A stretch of 64,000 bases of DNA, taken from positions 1,922,001-1,986,000 of the forward strand of contig OZ241340.1 in the NCBI GenBank assembly GCA_965199975.1, given 5' to 3'. How positions within the stretch are numbered: position 1 is the stretch's first letter; every line of letters starts with the position of its first letter. Both the position numbers and the translations under genes were made by a program. Under the pieces are notes generated by a model. That model did not search any database. It saw nothing but the letters and a program-made list of their open reading frames with translations, and was not told the origin of the DNA. The DNA is from JASLDZ01 sp965199975. GTDB taxonomy: Bacteria > Pseudomonadota > Alphaproteobacteria > Caulobacterales > Caulobacteraceae. This document shows positions 1 through 9,003 of the stretch, piece after piece.

Positions 1-507
1 CAGTTCGCCATGCCCGTGGTCACCTTCGTCGACACCGCCGGCGCCTATCCCGGAATTGGCGCGGAGGAGCGCGGCCAGGCCGAGGCCATCGCGCGCTCCA
101 CCGAGCGCGGCTTGACTCTGGGCGTGCCCATGGTCGCGACGGTGGTCGGGGAGGGCGGCTCGGGCGGCGCGATAGCGCTGGCCGCCGCCAACCGGGTGCT
201 GATCCTGGAGCACGCCATCTACTCGGTGATCTCGCCCGAGGGTGCGGCCTCGATCCTGTGGCGCGATGGCGGCCGGGCGAAGGAGGCGGCGCGCGCCATG
301 AAGATCACCGCCCCCGACCTCCTGGCGCAGGGGATCGTCGACCGCATCGTGCCCGAGCCGGTCGGCGGCGCCCATGCCGACCCGCAGGCGGCCATGGCCC
401 TGGTGGGGGATGCGGTGGCCGACGAGCTCGAGGCGCTGGCGGGGCTGGACGCGCAGGCGCTGCGCCGCCAGCGTGCGGACAGGTTCTACGCCATCGGGCG
501 GCAGTGA
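1..507 (+). CDS. accA: Acetyl-CoA carboxylase carboxyltransferase subunit alpha, 3' part
   Basis: C-terminal 168 residues of AccA; the gene begins left of the window and the frame is open to base 1. AccA is one half of the carboxyltransferase that moves the carboxyl group from biotin to acetyl-CoA to make malonyl-CoA, the first step of fatty acid synthesis. The crotonase-like core is plain: FVDTAGAYPGIGAEERGQ, then the GGSGGAIALA glycine loop and SVISPEGAASILWRD, all strongly conserved in AccA. The stop at 505-507 is followed by a 111-bp gap before the next gene. Confidence 0.97.
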   Translation, partial: QFAMPVVTFVDTAGAYPGIGAEERGQAEAIARSTERGLTLGVPMVATVVGEGGSGGAIALAAANRVLILEHAIYSVISPEGAASILWRDGGRAKEAARAMKITAPDLLAQGIVDRIVPEPVGGAHADPQAAMALVGDAVADELEALAGLDAQALRRQRADRFYAIGRQ

Positions 508-618
508 GCCGCAGCAGCGCCGACGCCCGGGCTGTGACATCGCGCCTATTGCGCCGCACCATCCACGCTCTCACCTGACGCGATCTCTGCAACCGACGAA
601 TTCGAAACGAGGACGAGC

Positions 619-2205
619 GTGACGGCGTCTGCGGAGGAGGCCCGCCTTCAGGTGCTGGCCTCATACGGCGTGCTCGACACGCCCCCCGAACAGGAGTTCG
701 ACGACCTCGTCCACCTCACCTCGCGCCTGGCGGGCACGCCGGTCGCGTTGGTGAGCCTGATCGACGTCGATCGGCAGTGGTTCAAGGCCCGGGTTGGATT
801 TCCGCACGATGAGACCGGGCTCGATCGGTCGGTGTGCAAATTCGTACTGGACGAGCCGGACCTGCTCATCATCCCCGACCTGGCGCAGGACGCCCGCACC
901 CGGGAGAACCCCCTCGTCACCGGCGAGGCCGCCATTCGCTTCTACGCCGGCGCACCCCTGCGCACGTCGGACGGGGTGACCCTCGGCAGCCTCTGCGCCA
1001 TTGACACCGCCCCCCGCCCTGACGGGCTGAGCGAGCAGCAGAAGCAGGACCTGCGGGTGCTGGCGCGCGAGACCATGCGCCAGCTCGAAGCTCGGCGCTC
1101 GGCGTTGCGGCTGCAGGCGATCAATCGGCGCGACCGCGCCCTCGTGCGACTGGGCGACCGCCTGCGCGACCTGAGTGACCCGGCCGCAATGGCCTATGCG
1201 GCGGCCGAGATCATGGGACAGACGCTGGAGGCGTCGGGCGCCGGCTACGCCGTCTTGTCCGGTCGGGCGCGCGACATCGTCACGGTCGAAGCGGAGTGGG
1301 GCGCGTCCGACGGCGTCGCCGTCACCGGAAGCTATGACCTCGCGAGTCTCGGGACCTACTTCGAGGATCTGAAGCGGGGCGAGATCGTGATCATCCCCGA
1401 CGTGCGCACCGATCCGCGCACCGCGACCACCGCGCTGGCGCTGGAGGCGCGCAGCATCCGCACCCTGATCAACATCCCCATCGTGGAACGCGGCGAGCTC
1501 GTGGCGCTGCAGTTCGTCCACTACGACCGCCCGCAGGCTTGGAGCGCCGAGAACGAGGCCTTCGTGCGCAACGTGGCCGACCGCACCCGCGCGGGCATCG
1601 AGCGCGTGCGCGCCGAGGAGCAGCAGGCCGTGGTCAACCAGGAGATCGGCCACCGCCTGAAGAACACCATGGCGATGGTTCAGGCCATCGCCTCGCAGAC
1701 GCTCAAGGGCGTGGCCGACCGGGGTGCCGTGCAGGCCTTCGACCAGCGCCTGCGCGCGCTCAGCACCGCTCACGACGTACTGATCGCCGGCGCCTGGACC
1801 TCGGCTGACCTCGCCGGCGTGGTCTGTTCGGCGATGGACAACCTGGGCGAGGGCGGCCGGTGCGATATCGAGGGCCCCCCCGTCGCGCTCGACACCCGCG
1901 CGACGCTGTCTACGTCACTCCTCGTCCACGAACTGACGACCAACGCCTTGAAGTATGGCGCGCTCAGTCGTCCGGAGGGCCGCGTCGCCATTCGGTGGAG
2001 GCTGGAAGGCGGCGACGACGCCCAGCTCGTGCTGGAGTGGCGCGAACGGGGCGGCCCCGAGGTTTCGCCTCCTTCACGCAAGGGCTTCGGCTCGCGCCTG
2101 CTGTCCATGGGTCTCGTAGGCACGGGCGGCGCCGCACTCGCATACGGGGCGAACGGTTTCAGCGCGACCTTCACCGCCTCGCTCCGGCAGGTCCAGGCGC
2201 CCTGA
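619..2205 (+). CDS. GAF-domain HWE-family sensor histidine kinase
   Basis: Predicted soluble sensor kinase of 528 residues. There is no membrane segment. Residues about 25-160 form a GAF domain, about 180-330 a second GAF-like domain, and about 335-525 the kinase core. The phospho-accepting histidine is His345 in GHRLKNTMAMVQ, the N-box is VHELTTNALKYG (from His437), and the WRE motif (474-476) in LVLEWRERGGP marks the HWE subfamily, common in alphaproteobacteria and often linked to light or general stress signalling. The GTG start at 619 follows an ACGAGGA-like ribosome site. No response regulator is adjacent, so the partner is unknown. The first GAF has the ASYGVLDTPPE opening typical of orphan HWE kinases. 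Confidence 0.9.
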   Translation: MTASAEEARLQVLASYGVLDTPPEQEFDDLVHLTSRLAGTPVALVSLIDVDRQWFKARVGFPHDETGLDRSVCKFVLDEPDLLIIPDLAQDARTRENPLVTGEAAIRFYAGAPLRTSDGVTLGSLCAIDTAPRPDGLSEQQKQDLRVLARETMRQLEARRSALRLQAINRRDRALVRLGDRLRDLSDPAAMAYAAAEIMGQTLEASGAGYAVLSGRARDIVTVEAEWGASDGVAVTGSYDLASLGTYFEDLKRGEIVIIPDVRTDPRTATTALALEARSIRTLINIPIVERGELVALQFVHYDRPQAWSAENEAFVRNVADRTRAGIERVRAEEQQAVVNQEIGHRLKNTMAMVQAIASQTLKGVADRGAVQAFDQRLRALSTAHDVLIAGAWTSADLAGVVCSAMDNLGEGGRCDIEGPPVALDTRATLSTSLLVHELTTNALKYGALSRPEGRVAIRWRLEGGDDAQLVLEWRERGGPEVSPPSRKGFGSRLLSMGLVGTGGAALAYGANGFSATFTASLRQVQAP

Positions 2206-2379
2206 ACCGCGCGGGGAGCTGCGCACGACCGCCGTGCCCGTCGTCGCGGACGACGCCTCGCGGCGGATGACGATGGTCGACCCAAAGGAACGGCGGGCTT
2301 CCAGCCCTGGCGCACCGCCACTTGCCTTTCCCGGCTGCACGGTCAAGGTCCGCGCCCCAGTCGTCCGAGAACCTCGCGT

Positions 2380-3246
2380 ATGAGCCGTCACGTCCGTTCC
2401 GTCGCCACAGGCGCTCTCGCTTTGGTCGGTGTCGCCTGCGTCGGCGGCGCGCAGGCGCAACCCTTCCGGCCCGGTCCCAAGATCGGTCCGCCGCCCGCCC
2501 ATGGGCCAAAGGCGAGCGACTCGCGGCTCGCCGCCGCCATCGCCTCGGGCGAGCGGCCGGCGGCCGACCGGGCGCGCGACGTGTTCCGCCATCCCGCCGA
2601 GACGCTGGCGTTCTGGGGCCTCAAGCCCGGCATGACGGTGGTCGACCTGCAGCCGGGCGGCGGCTACTGGACCTACATCCTCGCCCCCTATCTCAAGGCC
2701 ACCGGTGGTCGCTACGTCGCCAGCGGGTCCGAGCGCGGCCGCGCCGGGTTCATGGCCAAGTTCGGCGACGCGGCCAAGTTCGGCGCGGTGAGCTACGTGG
2801 TGTTCGACAAGGCGACCGGCCCGGTGATGGCGGCGGGCAGCGCCGACATGGTCATCACCTCGCGTGAGCTGCACAACTGGATCGGCGGCGGCTATTTCGA
2901 CCGCGCCATGTCGGCCAGCTTCGCGGCGCTCAAACCCGGCGGCGTGCTGGCGATCGAGGAGCACCGCGCCGATCCCAAGCCGCAGCAGGCCGACGCCGGC
3001 AACGGCTACGTGGCGGTGAAGACCGCGGTGGACGGCGCGCGCCGCGCGGGCTTCCGCTACGAGGACGCCTCCGAGGTCAACGCCAACCCGCGTGACACCA
3101 AGGACCATCCCTTCGGCGTGTGGACGCTGCCGCCGTCGCGCCAGAGCACGGCGGACGGCAAGACCGCCGATCCCGCCTTCGACCACGCCAAGTACGACGC
3201 CATCGGCGAGAGCGACCGTATGACGCTGCGCTTCCGCAAGCCGTGA
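2380..3246 (+). CDS. Exported SAM-dependent methyltransferase-like protein
   Basis: 288 residues. An N-terminal signal peptide (charged MSRHVR, hydrophobic stretch, AQA cleavage site near residue 26) points to the periplasm. The rest is a class I methyltransferase fold: FRHPAETLAFWGLKPGMTVVDLQPGGGYWT is motif I with the glycine-rich SAM loop, and LKPGGVLAIEEHRAD is the post-core strand. It resembles the predicted exported methyltransferases of COG4798. Substrate unknown. A periplasmic location is odd for a SAM enzyme, so it may bind another ligand. The next gene starts inside its stop codon. Confidence 0.85.
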   Translation: MSRHVRSVATGALALVGVACVGGAQAQPFRPGPKIGPPPAHGPKASDSRLAAAIASGERPAADRARDVFRHPAETLAFWGLKPGMTVVDLQPGGGYWTYILAPYLKATGGRYVASGSERGRAGFMAKFGDAAKFGAVSYVVFDKATGPVMAAGSADMVITSRELHNWIGGGYFDRAMSASFAALKPGGVLAIEEHRADPKPQQADAGNGYVAVKTAVDGARRAGFRYEDASEVNANPRDTKDHPFGVWTLPPSRQSTADGKTADPAFDHAKYDAIGESDRMTLRFRKP

Positions 3247-3887
3247 TCGCCTTCGCGCCGCCGCCCCCGGCCGCTGCCGGGCCGGCGGCGGCCGAGGCGG
3301 TGCAGACGCGCGCGACCTTGCGCGCCTTCCCCTTCCTCGATCTCTACTACAAGCTGGGCGCGGCCAGGCGCACGCGCTTCACGGTGGCCTACCGATGGCG
3401 CGCCATCGCGCCCGACGGCGCGACCTGGGCGCCGGCGCGGGTGGCGCTGGTGTTCGCCGGCGAGCGTCGCCCGATCGCCTCCAGCCCGCTCGGCTGGCTG
3501 GCGCGCGCGCCCACCCCCGAGGAGCTCGCCGCACGCCCGCCGGTTAGCCTTGCCGGGCCGGTGGGCTGGCGCCTCGGCATGATCCTGGCGCCGCAGCTGG
3601 TCGTGGCGGTCGGGCCGCAGATCGACCCTCGCGAGGTGCTGGCCGCGGCCGCGCAGTTCGAGCGGGGCACGCATGCGGCCGGCCCCCTCGCGGTGGTGAT
3701 CCCGCAGTTCCGGCGCGTGCTGTTCGTCGGCGGGCAGGGCGCGGCGCTGGTCGACGCGCAGGGCCACGCCACGCCGATCGCCTCGGTGAAGGGCGAGCTC
3801 TTCGCCTCGCTGGCGGCTCTGCGCGGCGCGGCCAGCGTGCGCTTCGACACGCCGCCGGAGCGGGTTCTGCTGCTGCCCGGAAGCTGA
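3243..3887 (+). CDS. Hypothetical protein, translationally coupled
   Basis: 214 residues, family not recognised. The GTG start at 3243 overlaps the TGA of the methyltransferase gene (GTGA), the coupling used repeatedly in this genome, which is the main argument for this start. The protein begins with an Ala/Pro-rich stretch and then alternates beta-like segments (RTRFTVAYRWRAIAPDG, RRVLFVGGQGAALVDAQG). No catalytic motif, membrane helix or clear signal peptide is seen. Context suggests a role with the exported methyltransferase. Confidence 0.7.
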   Translation: MIAFAPPPPAAAGPAAAEAVQTRATLRAFPFLDLYYKLGAARRTRFTVAYRWRAIAPDGATWAPARVALVFAGERRPIASSPLGWLARAPTPEELAARPPVSLAGPVGWRLGMILAPQLVVAVGPQIDPREVLAAAAQFERGTHAAGPLAVVIPQFRRVLFVGGQGAALVDAQGHATPIASVKGELFASLAALRGAASVRFDTPPERVLLLPGS

Positions 3888-4002
3888 CGCAGCGTCATCG
3901 TGCGCGCAGGCTTGTGGCGGCGGCGCGCCGTTGTATGCAGCGGCTTCATACGGACGTGGTCGGCTTCCCGCCGGACCGGCCGCTCGATTTGGAGATGTGC
4001 GC

Positions 4003-4305
4003 ATGGCCACGCTTGAAGAGATCACCGACCGCATGCGCCAGGCGGTCGGCGCCGACTCGGGCCTGGGCTCGACGGTGAAGTTCGACTTCAAGGGCGAAGG
4101 CTTCATCTTCATCGACGGCGGCACGGTGAGCAACGAGGACGCGCCGGCCGACTGCACCATCATCCTGTCGAAGGACGACTTCGAGCAGATGGGCCAGGGC
4201 AAGCTCGACCCGACCATGGCCTTCATGCAGGGCAAGCTGAAGATCAACGGCGACATGGGCGTGGCCATGCGGATGCAGCCGCTGCTCGCCAAGGCGCGCG
4301 GCTGA
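4003..4305 (+). CDS. SCP2 sterol-binding domain protein
   Basis: 100 residues comprising a single SCP2 (sterol carrier protein 2) domain: MATLEEITDRMRQAV, then strands KFDFKGEGFIFIDGG and DCTIILSKDDFEQMGQG, then the conserved KLDPTMAFMQGKLKINGDMG. The domain binds lipids or acyl-CoA in a hydrophobic tunnel; the bacterial ligand is generally unknown. ATG 4003 is chosen because GGAG sits about 8 bases upstream and the domain starts there. An in-frame upstream ATG at 3931 would add residues unrelated to the family. Confidence 0.9.
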   Translation: MATLEEITDRMRQAVGADSGLGSTVKFDFKGEGFIFIDGGTVSNEDAPADCTIILSKDDFEQMGQGKLDPTMAFMQGKLKINGDMGVAMRMQPLLAKARG

Positions 4306-4379
4306 CGGCGCCCGGCGCGCGGCCGGTCTTCGGCCGCCACGGCCGCCCGGCGCCCCTGGTCGAGGCGCCGGGCGCGCCC

Positions 4380-5294
4380 TTGCTACGCCGTGGGGCGGCG
4401 GAGTGGATGGAGGCGTCGGACGGCGCCTGCCTGCGGGCGGCGCTGTTCCGCCCGCACGGGGCGCCGCGCGGATCGGTGGTGATCCACCCGGGCCGCACCG
4501 AGTTCATCGAGAAATACGGAGAGGTGATCGCCGAATGGCAGGCGCGCGGCTTCTTCGTGCTCGTGCACGACTGGCGCGGGCAGGGGCTCAGCGACCGGCT
4601 GCTGCTGGATCCGCTGCGGGGTCATGCGCGGCGCTGGCGCGCCTTCATCGCCGACGCCCGGCTGACGCTGGATCGCTTCGCCGAACGGCTGCCCAAGCCG
4701 TGGATCGGGCTCGGCCACTCCATGGGCGGGGGCCTCCTGGCCCTGTCGCTGGTGGAGGGGGAGGATCGCTTCGCCGGCGCCATTCTCTCGTCGCCCATGA
4801 TGGGCCTGCGCACCGGCTCGCACGATGCGCGGGCCGTGCGCGCCACGGCGCTGGCGTTGAGCGCGCTGGGCCGCGGGGCCGGCCTGCCGCTGCCCATCGA
4901 CGACCCGCTGCATCACAGGTTCGAGAACACCGTCCTCACCCACGACCGGACCCGGTTCGAGCGCACGCGCGCGCTGATGCAGGCCGAGCCCTCGCTGCGG
5001 CTGGGTCGCCCCACCTGGAGCTGGCTCGCCTTCGCCTTCGCCCTGAGCGACCAGGCGCTGCGCCCCGGAGGGCCGGAGCGCGTGTCCACGCCCGTGCTGG
5101 CGATGTTCGCCGGCGACGACCGGCTGGTCCTGAACGCCCCGGGCGAACGCTTCGTCGCCCGCCTGAAGCGGGCCCGGGGGCTGGAGTTCGAAGGCGCCTG
5201 GCATGAGCTCCTGATGGAGACCGACGCCGTGCGCACCCAGGTGTGGGCCGCCATCGACGCCTTTACCGAACCCCTCGTCTCGTCCACAGCTTAG
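4380..5294 (+). CDS. Alpha/beta hydrolase, lysophospholipase-like
   Basis: About 304 residues, serine alpha/beta hydrolase of the PldB/monoacylglycerol lipase group. The nucleophile is Ser114 in GLGHSMGGGLLAL; Asp246 or Asp247 in MFAGDDRLVLN and His275 in GAWHELLMETD complete the likely triad. The VLVHDWRGQGLSDR segment is characteristic of PldB-like enzymes. It is probably cytoplasmic and acts on lysophospholipids or monoglycerides. The start is uncertain: TTG 4380 is the listed choice, ATG 4407 would lose nine residues, and the frame is open further upstream. Confidence 0.88.
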   Translation: MLRRGAAEWMEASDGACLRAALFRPHGAPRGSVVIHPGRTEFIEKYGEVIAEWQARGFFVLVHDWRGQGLSDRLLLDPLRGHARRWRAFIADARLTLDRFAERLPKPWIGLGHSMGGGLLALSLVEGEDRFAGAILSSPMMGLRTGSHDARAVRATALALSALGRGAGLPLPIDDPLHHRFENTVLTHDRTRFERTRALMQAEPSLRLGRPTWSWLAFAFALSDQALRPGGPERVSTPVLAMFAGDDRLVLNAPGERFVARLKRARGLEFEGAWHELLMETDAVRTQVWAAIDAFTEPLVSSTA

Positions 5295-5361
5295 GCGCGC
5301 GCGGCGCAGGGCGCTCCCGGCGTCTCCGGCTAGCCATCGACAGGTGAGCGAGATCGGCTCC

Positions 5362-6498
5362 TCAGCCGCCGGGCGTGAAGTCACGCAGGCGCGCGACCTC
5401 GGCCGTATCGAGGCGCTGCAGCAATCCCACCACCAGGTCGACCATGCCGTCGAAGTCGCGTCGGTCCATGATCCCGTTGTGCGCGTGCGTGTAGCGGGCG
5501 GGGACGACCAGGTTGATGGTCGGCACGCCGCCGTTGGAGCGCTGGATCTCGGCCGAATCGTCGCCGTAGCCCTGCACGAGGTCGAGCTGCAGCGGCACGC
5601 CCTTCGCCGCGGCCACGGCCTTGGTGAGGGCGACCAGCTTGCGGTTGGGCAGCGCCGAGCTGTCGTAAAGGAAGATGCCCGGGCCGGCGCCGAGCTTGGC
5701 CTGCGTCTCCTCGGGATTGCGGCCCGGGCTGTCGCCGGTGATGCCGCCCTCGATCGTGACCGCCACCTCGGGCTTGACCACCTCGACCGCGCTCTGCGCG
5801 CCGCGCAGGCCGACCTCCTCCTGCACGGTGATGACGAAGCTGATCCGGTTGGGATGGCCCGAGGCCTTGAGCCGGCGCATGGCCTCGATCACCACTGCGC
5901 AGCCCACGCGATCGTCCCACGCCTTGCCCAGATAGCGGCCGCCCGCCAGCTCCTCGAAGGGGCTGTCCGGCACGACGGGGTCGCCGGGCGAGAGGCCCAG
6001 CGCCGCCACCTCCGCCGCGTCGTGCGCGCCCACGTCGAGGTAGAGGCTGTCGCGGGGGAACACCTTCGTGCGCTCCTCGGGCGGGACCACGTGGATGTCG
6101 CGGATGCCGGTGACCGCGCGCACGGGCCCCTTGGACCCGATGATCACCCAGCGCTGGTCGGGCAGGGCCTGGTCGAGCCAGCCGCCCAGCATCTGCATGG
6201 AGAGGAAGCCCGTGGGCGTGACGCGCCGCACGAGGCCGCCCAGCTCGTCCATGTGGGCGTCGAGCATGACCCGCGGCCCGCTCGCGCCCTGGCCGGCGAT
6301 CACCGAGCCCAGCCCGTCGTAGGTCAGCCGATCCGCGAGCGGCTTCATCTCGCGCACAACCACTGCACGGACGGGCTCCTCGAAACCGGACGGGCCCGCC
6401 GCCTCCGACAGCTCGCGCAGCAGCGCTTTCGTGCGGTCTTGCGCGTAGCCGGGCGTGGCGATCAGGAGGGCGAGCAGACAGGCTGAAACGGTGCGCAT
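5362..6498 (-). CDS. M42 family metallopeptidase, exported
   Basis: 378 residues. A short signal peptide (MRTVSACLLALLIATPGYAQ) precedes an M42 glutamyl aminopeptidase/endoglucanase domain. Co-catalytic metal ligands are visible in MLDAHMDELGG (His, Asp), GKAWDDRVGCAVV (bridging Asp) and VITVQEEVGLRGAQ (catalytic Glu pair). M42 enzymes are usually cytosolic dodecameric aminopeptidases, so the signal peptide is a notable variation that suggests periplasmic peptide trimming. It is convergent with the hydrolase gene, with no obvious terminator between them. Confidence 0.9.
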   Translation of the reverse strand: MRTVSACLLALLIATPGYAQDRTKALLRELSEAAGPSGFEEPVRAVVVREMKPLADRLTYDGLGSVIAGQGASGPRVMLDAHMDELGGLVRRVTPTGFLSMQMLGGWLDQALPDQRWVIIGSKGPVRAVTGIRDIHVVPPEERTKVFPRDSLYLDVGAHDAAEVAALGLSPGDPVVPDSPFEELAGGRYLGKAWDDRVGCAVVIEAMRRLKASGHPNRISFVITVQEEVGLRGAQSAVEVVKPEVAVTIEGGITGDSPGRNPEETQAKLGAGPGIFLYDSSALPNRKLVALTKAVAAAKGVPLQLDLVQGYGDDSAEIQRSNGGVPTINLVVPARYTHAHNGIMDRRDFDGMVDLVVGLLQRLDTAEVARLRDFTPGG

Positions 6499-6602
6499 GG
6501 CGCGACGCTAGCGCGCCACCTTCAGCCGCGGAAGCGCCGCCGCGCATCGGCCCGGCCGCCCGCCGAGTTGACGCCGCTCGGCGCGGCGCGCACACCCGGC
6601 GC

Positions 6603-7004
<402 letters not shown>

Positions 7005-7084
7005 GCCTTTCCACAGCCACCCCGCCGCCACAGGTGCTAACGGGTTCTGCTTGCGTCGTTCCGTGTATGTTCCGTCCACAACCT

Positions 7085-7133
7085 GTTCACCATTTGCGGC
7101 GACCTTGCAACACCACAGCCCAGCATGGTGAAC
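7085..7133. repeat. 9-bp inverted repeat upstream of mraZ
   Basis: GTTCACCAT at 7085-7093 and its exact reverse complement ATGGTGAAC at 7125-7133 flank a 31-bp spacer, between rnpB and the MraZ boxes. The spacing is too wide for a simple terminator and there is no T-run. It could be a two-site operator that loops, or part of a leader fold. Confidence 0.4.
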
Positions 7134-7154
7134 GACCCGTTGCGTGTCATTGTT

Positions 7155-7179
7155 TCCCACTTGGGCCCATGTTAACCCA
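7155..7179 (-). promoter_or_regulatory. Three phased MraZ boxes (TGGGN repeats)
   Basis: NCCCA occurs at 7155-7159, 7165-7169 and 7175-7179, exactly 10 bp apart. Read on the minus strand this is TGGGN-N5-TGGGN-N5-TGGGN, the direct-repeat operator described for E. coli MraZ. It lies 15 bp before the first possible mraZ start. Inference: MraZ autoregulates the whole division and cell wall operon from here. Confidence 0.75.
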
Positions 7180-7193
7180 TCGGCGACCGGCGC

Positions 7194-7697
7194 ATGGGGG
7201 CGTCCGGCCTAGCGGGGCGCGTGGCGCAGGTGTTCCTCTCGACCTTCGACAAGGAGCTGGACGCCAAGCGCCGCATCGTGGCGCCAGCGGAGTTCCGCGC
7301 CCTGCTGGGGGCCGCCTGCGACGGCGTCTATCTCTTCCCCTCCATCGAGGCGGACTGCCTGGAGGGCGGCGGCGAGACGCTGTTCGCCCGCTACAAGGCG
7401 ACCATAGAGGAGCTGCCGTTCGGCGACCCCCTGCGTTCGGCGCTGGAGACTGCGGTGTACTCCGGCATGCGGCGGCTGCCTTTCGATTCCGCCGGCCGCA
7501 TCGTCCTGCCGGAGGAGCTGTGCGCGGCCTTCGGCATCGGGACCGAGGTCACGCTGGCGGGGCTGGGCGACCGCTTTCAGGTGTGGGGCCGCGACGCCTT
7601 CCGCGCGCATCGCGACCGCCAGCGCCTGCTCGCCCGCGAGGGCCTGGCGCGCCTGCGCGAAGACCAGCGCGCCCGCCCTGCCGGAATGGCGGCATGA
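7194..7697 (+). CDS. mraZ: Transcriptional regulator and division cluster protein MraZ
   Basis: Up to 167 residues with two AbrB/SpoVT-like swapped-hairpin repeats: FLSTFDKELDAKRRIVAPAE in the first, RRLPFDSAGRIVLPEEL in the second. MraZ forms a ring-shaped oligomer and represses the mra/dcw operon by binding TGGGN repeats. ATG 7194 is the first start. GTG 7230 would give VFLSTFDKEL, which matches the usual N-terminus of the family better, so the true start may be 7230. It is the first gene of a tightly coupled operon; its stop overlaps the rsmH start (ATGA). Confidence 0.93.
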   Translation: MGASGLAGRVAQVFLSTFDKELDAKRRIVAPAEFRALLGAACDGVYLFPSIEADCLEGGGETLFARYKATIEELPFGDPLRSALETAVYSGMRRLPFDSAGRIVLPEELCAAFGIGTEVTLAGLGDRFQVWGRDAFRAHRDRQRLLAREGLARLREDQRARPAGMAA

Positions 7698-8644
7698 ACG
7701 CGCCGCACACCCCCGTCATGCTGGCCGAGGTGCTGGCGGCGCTGGCGCCCGCGCCCGGCGCGCTCATCGTGGACTGCACCTTCGGCGCGGGCGGCTACAC
7801 CCGCGCCCTGCTGGACGCCGGCGCCCGCGTCGTGGCTTTCGACCGCGACCCCTTCGCCTCGCGCTTCGCCGCCCCGTTGCGCGAGGCCTACGGCGATCGC
7901 TTCACGCTCGTGGCGCGCCCCTTCGGCGAGCTGGAGGCCGGGCTGGACGACGAGGGCGTCGGCGCCGTCGACGGCGTGGTTTTCGACCTGGGCGTCTCGT
8001 CCATGCAGCTCGACCAGGCCGAGCGGGGCTTCTCCTTCATGCGCGACGGCCCGCTGGACATGCGCATGGCCGCCGCCGGCCCCACCGCCGCCGACTTCGT
8101 CAACAGCGCCGAGGAGGAGGAGATCGCGCGGGTGATCTGGACCTACGGCGAGGAGCGCAAGTCGCGCCGCATCGCCTCGGCCATCTGCCGCCGCCGCGCC
8201 GAGCAGATGTTCAACCGCACGCTGGACCTCGCCGAGGTGGTGGAGCGCGCGCTGGGCGGGCGTCGCGGCGCGCCCACCCATCCGGCCACCCGCACCTTCC
8301 AGGCGCTGCGGATCGCGGTGAACGACGAGCTGGGCGAGCTGGAGCGCGGCCTGGCCGCGGCCGAGCGCCGCCTCGCGCCCGGCGGGCGACTCGTGGTGGT
8401 GAGCTTCCACTCGCTGGAGGACCGCGTGGCCAAGGCCTTCTTCGCCGAGCGCGCCGGCCGCACGCCAGGGGCTTCGCGCCACCTGCCGCCCGCCGCCGCC
8501 GGCCCCGCGCCGAGCCTCGAGCTGCTGCACACCGGCGCGCTGGCCGCCTCCGACGCCGAGAGCGCCGCCAACCCGCGCGCCCGCTCGGCCAAGCTGCGGG
8601 CCGCGGCGCGCACCGGCGCCGTCGCCTGGAGCGTCGCGGCGTGA
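7694..8644 (+). CDS. rsmH: 16S rRNA (cytosine-1402 N4) methyltransferase RsmH
   Basis: 316 residues. It methylates N4 of C1402 in 16S rRNA, fine-tuning start codon selection. It opens with the signature MNAPHTPVMLAEVLAAL, followed by the SAM loop DCTFGAGGYTRALLDAG and acidic AFDRDP. DGVVFDLGVSSMQLDQAERG, MRMAAAGPTAADFVN and the C-terminal VVVSFHSLEDRVAKAFF are all RsmH hallmarks. Both ends are coupled: the start overlaps the mraZ stop and GTG 8641 of ftsL overlaps its own stop. Confidence 0.97.
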   Translation: MNAPHTPVMLAEVLAALAPAPGALIVDCTFGAGGYTRALLDAGARVVAFDRDPFASRFAAPLREAYGDRFTLVARPFGELEAGLDDEGVGAVDGVVFDLGVSSMQLDQAERGFSFMRDGPLDMRMAAAGPTAADFVNSAEEEEIARVIWTYGEERKSRRIASAICRRRAEQMFNRTLDLAEVVERALGGRRGAPTHPATRTFQALRIAVNDELGELERGLAAAERRLAPGGRLVVVSFHSLEDRVAKAFFAERAGRTPGASRHLPPAAAGPAPSLELLHTGALAASDAESAANPRARSAKLRAAARTGAVAWSVAA

Positions 8645-9003
8645 ACCCCGTGCGCGCCCTCTTCAACCGGCGCCTGCGCGGCTTCCGCGTGGTCGAGCTG
8701 GCCGCGGTCGGCTGCCTGGTGGTGCTGGTGCTCGGCGTCTACGCCTTCAAGGCGGGCGCTGGGCGCGAGACCGCGCACATCTCCGACGTGGACGCGCAGA
8801 TCGCCGACGAGCGCCGCCACGTGCGCGTGCTCAAGGCCGAGCTCGCCCACCTGGAGCAGCCCGCCCGGCTGGAGCGTCTCTCGGCCGCCTACCTGGGCAT
8901 GGCCCCGGCCGGCGGAGCGCACGAGGCGCCGGTCGAATCGCTCTCCGAGGTGGCGCGCGCCCAGCCGCCGTCCATCACGCACGCCGCGAACCGTGCTCCG
9001 TGA
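8641..9003 (+). CDS. ftsL: Cell division protein FtsL
   Basis: 120 residues, bitopic inner membrane protein of the FtsQLB subcomplex that activates septal synthesis. A short cytoplasmic arginine-rich segment (NPVRALFNRRLRGFR) is followed by a membrane helix at residues 17-36 and a periplasmic heptad-like coiled coil (HISDVDAQIADERRHVRVL). FtsL is poorly conserved; the identification rests on this architecture plus position between rsmH and ftsI. The GTG start overlaps the rsmH stop, and the gene stop overlaps the GTG of ftsI. Confidence 0.88.
   Translation: MNPVRALFNRRLRGFRVVELAAVGCLVVLVLGVYAFKAGAGRETAHISDVDAQIADERRHVRVLKAELAHLEQPARLERLSAAYLGMAPAGGAHEAPVESLSEVARAQPPSITHAANRAP

Noticed and set aside
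7005..7080. Rho-independent terminator after rnpB
   Set aside because: No stem followed by a T-run; the sequence is C-rich.
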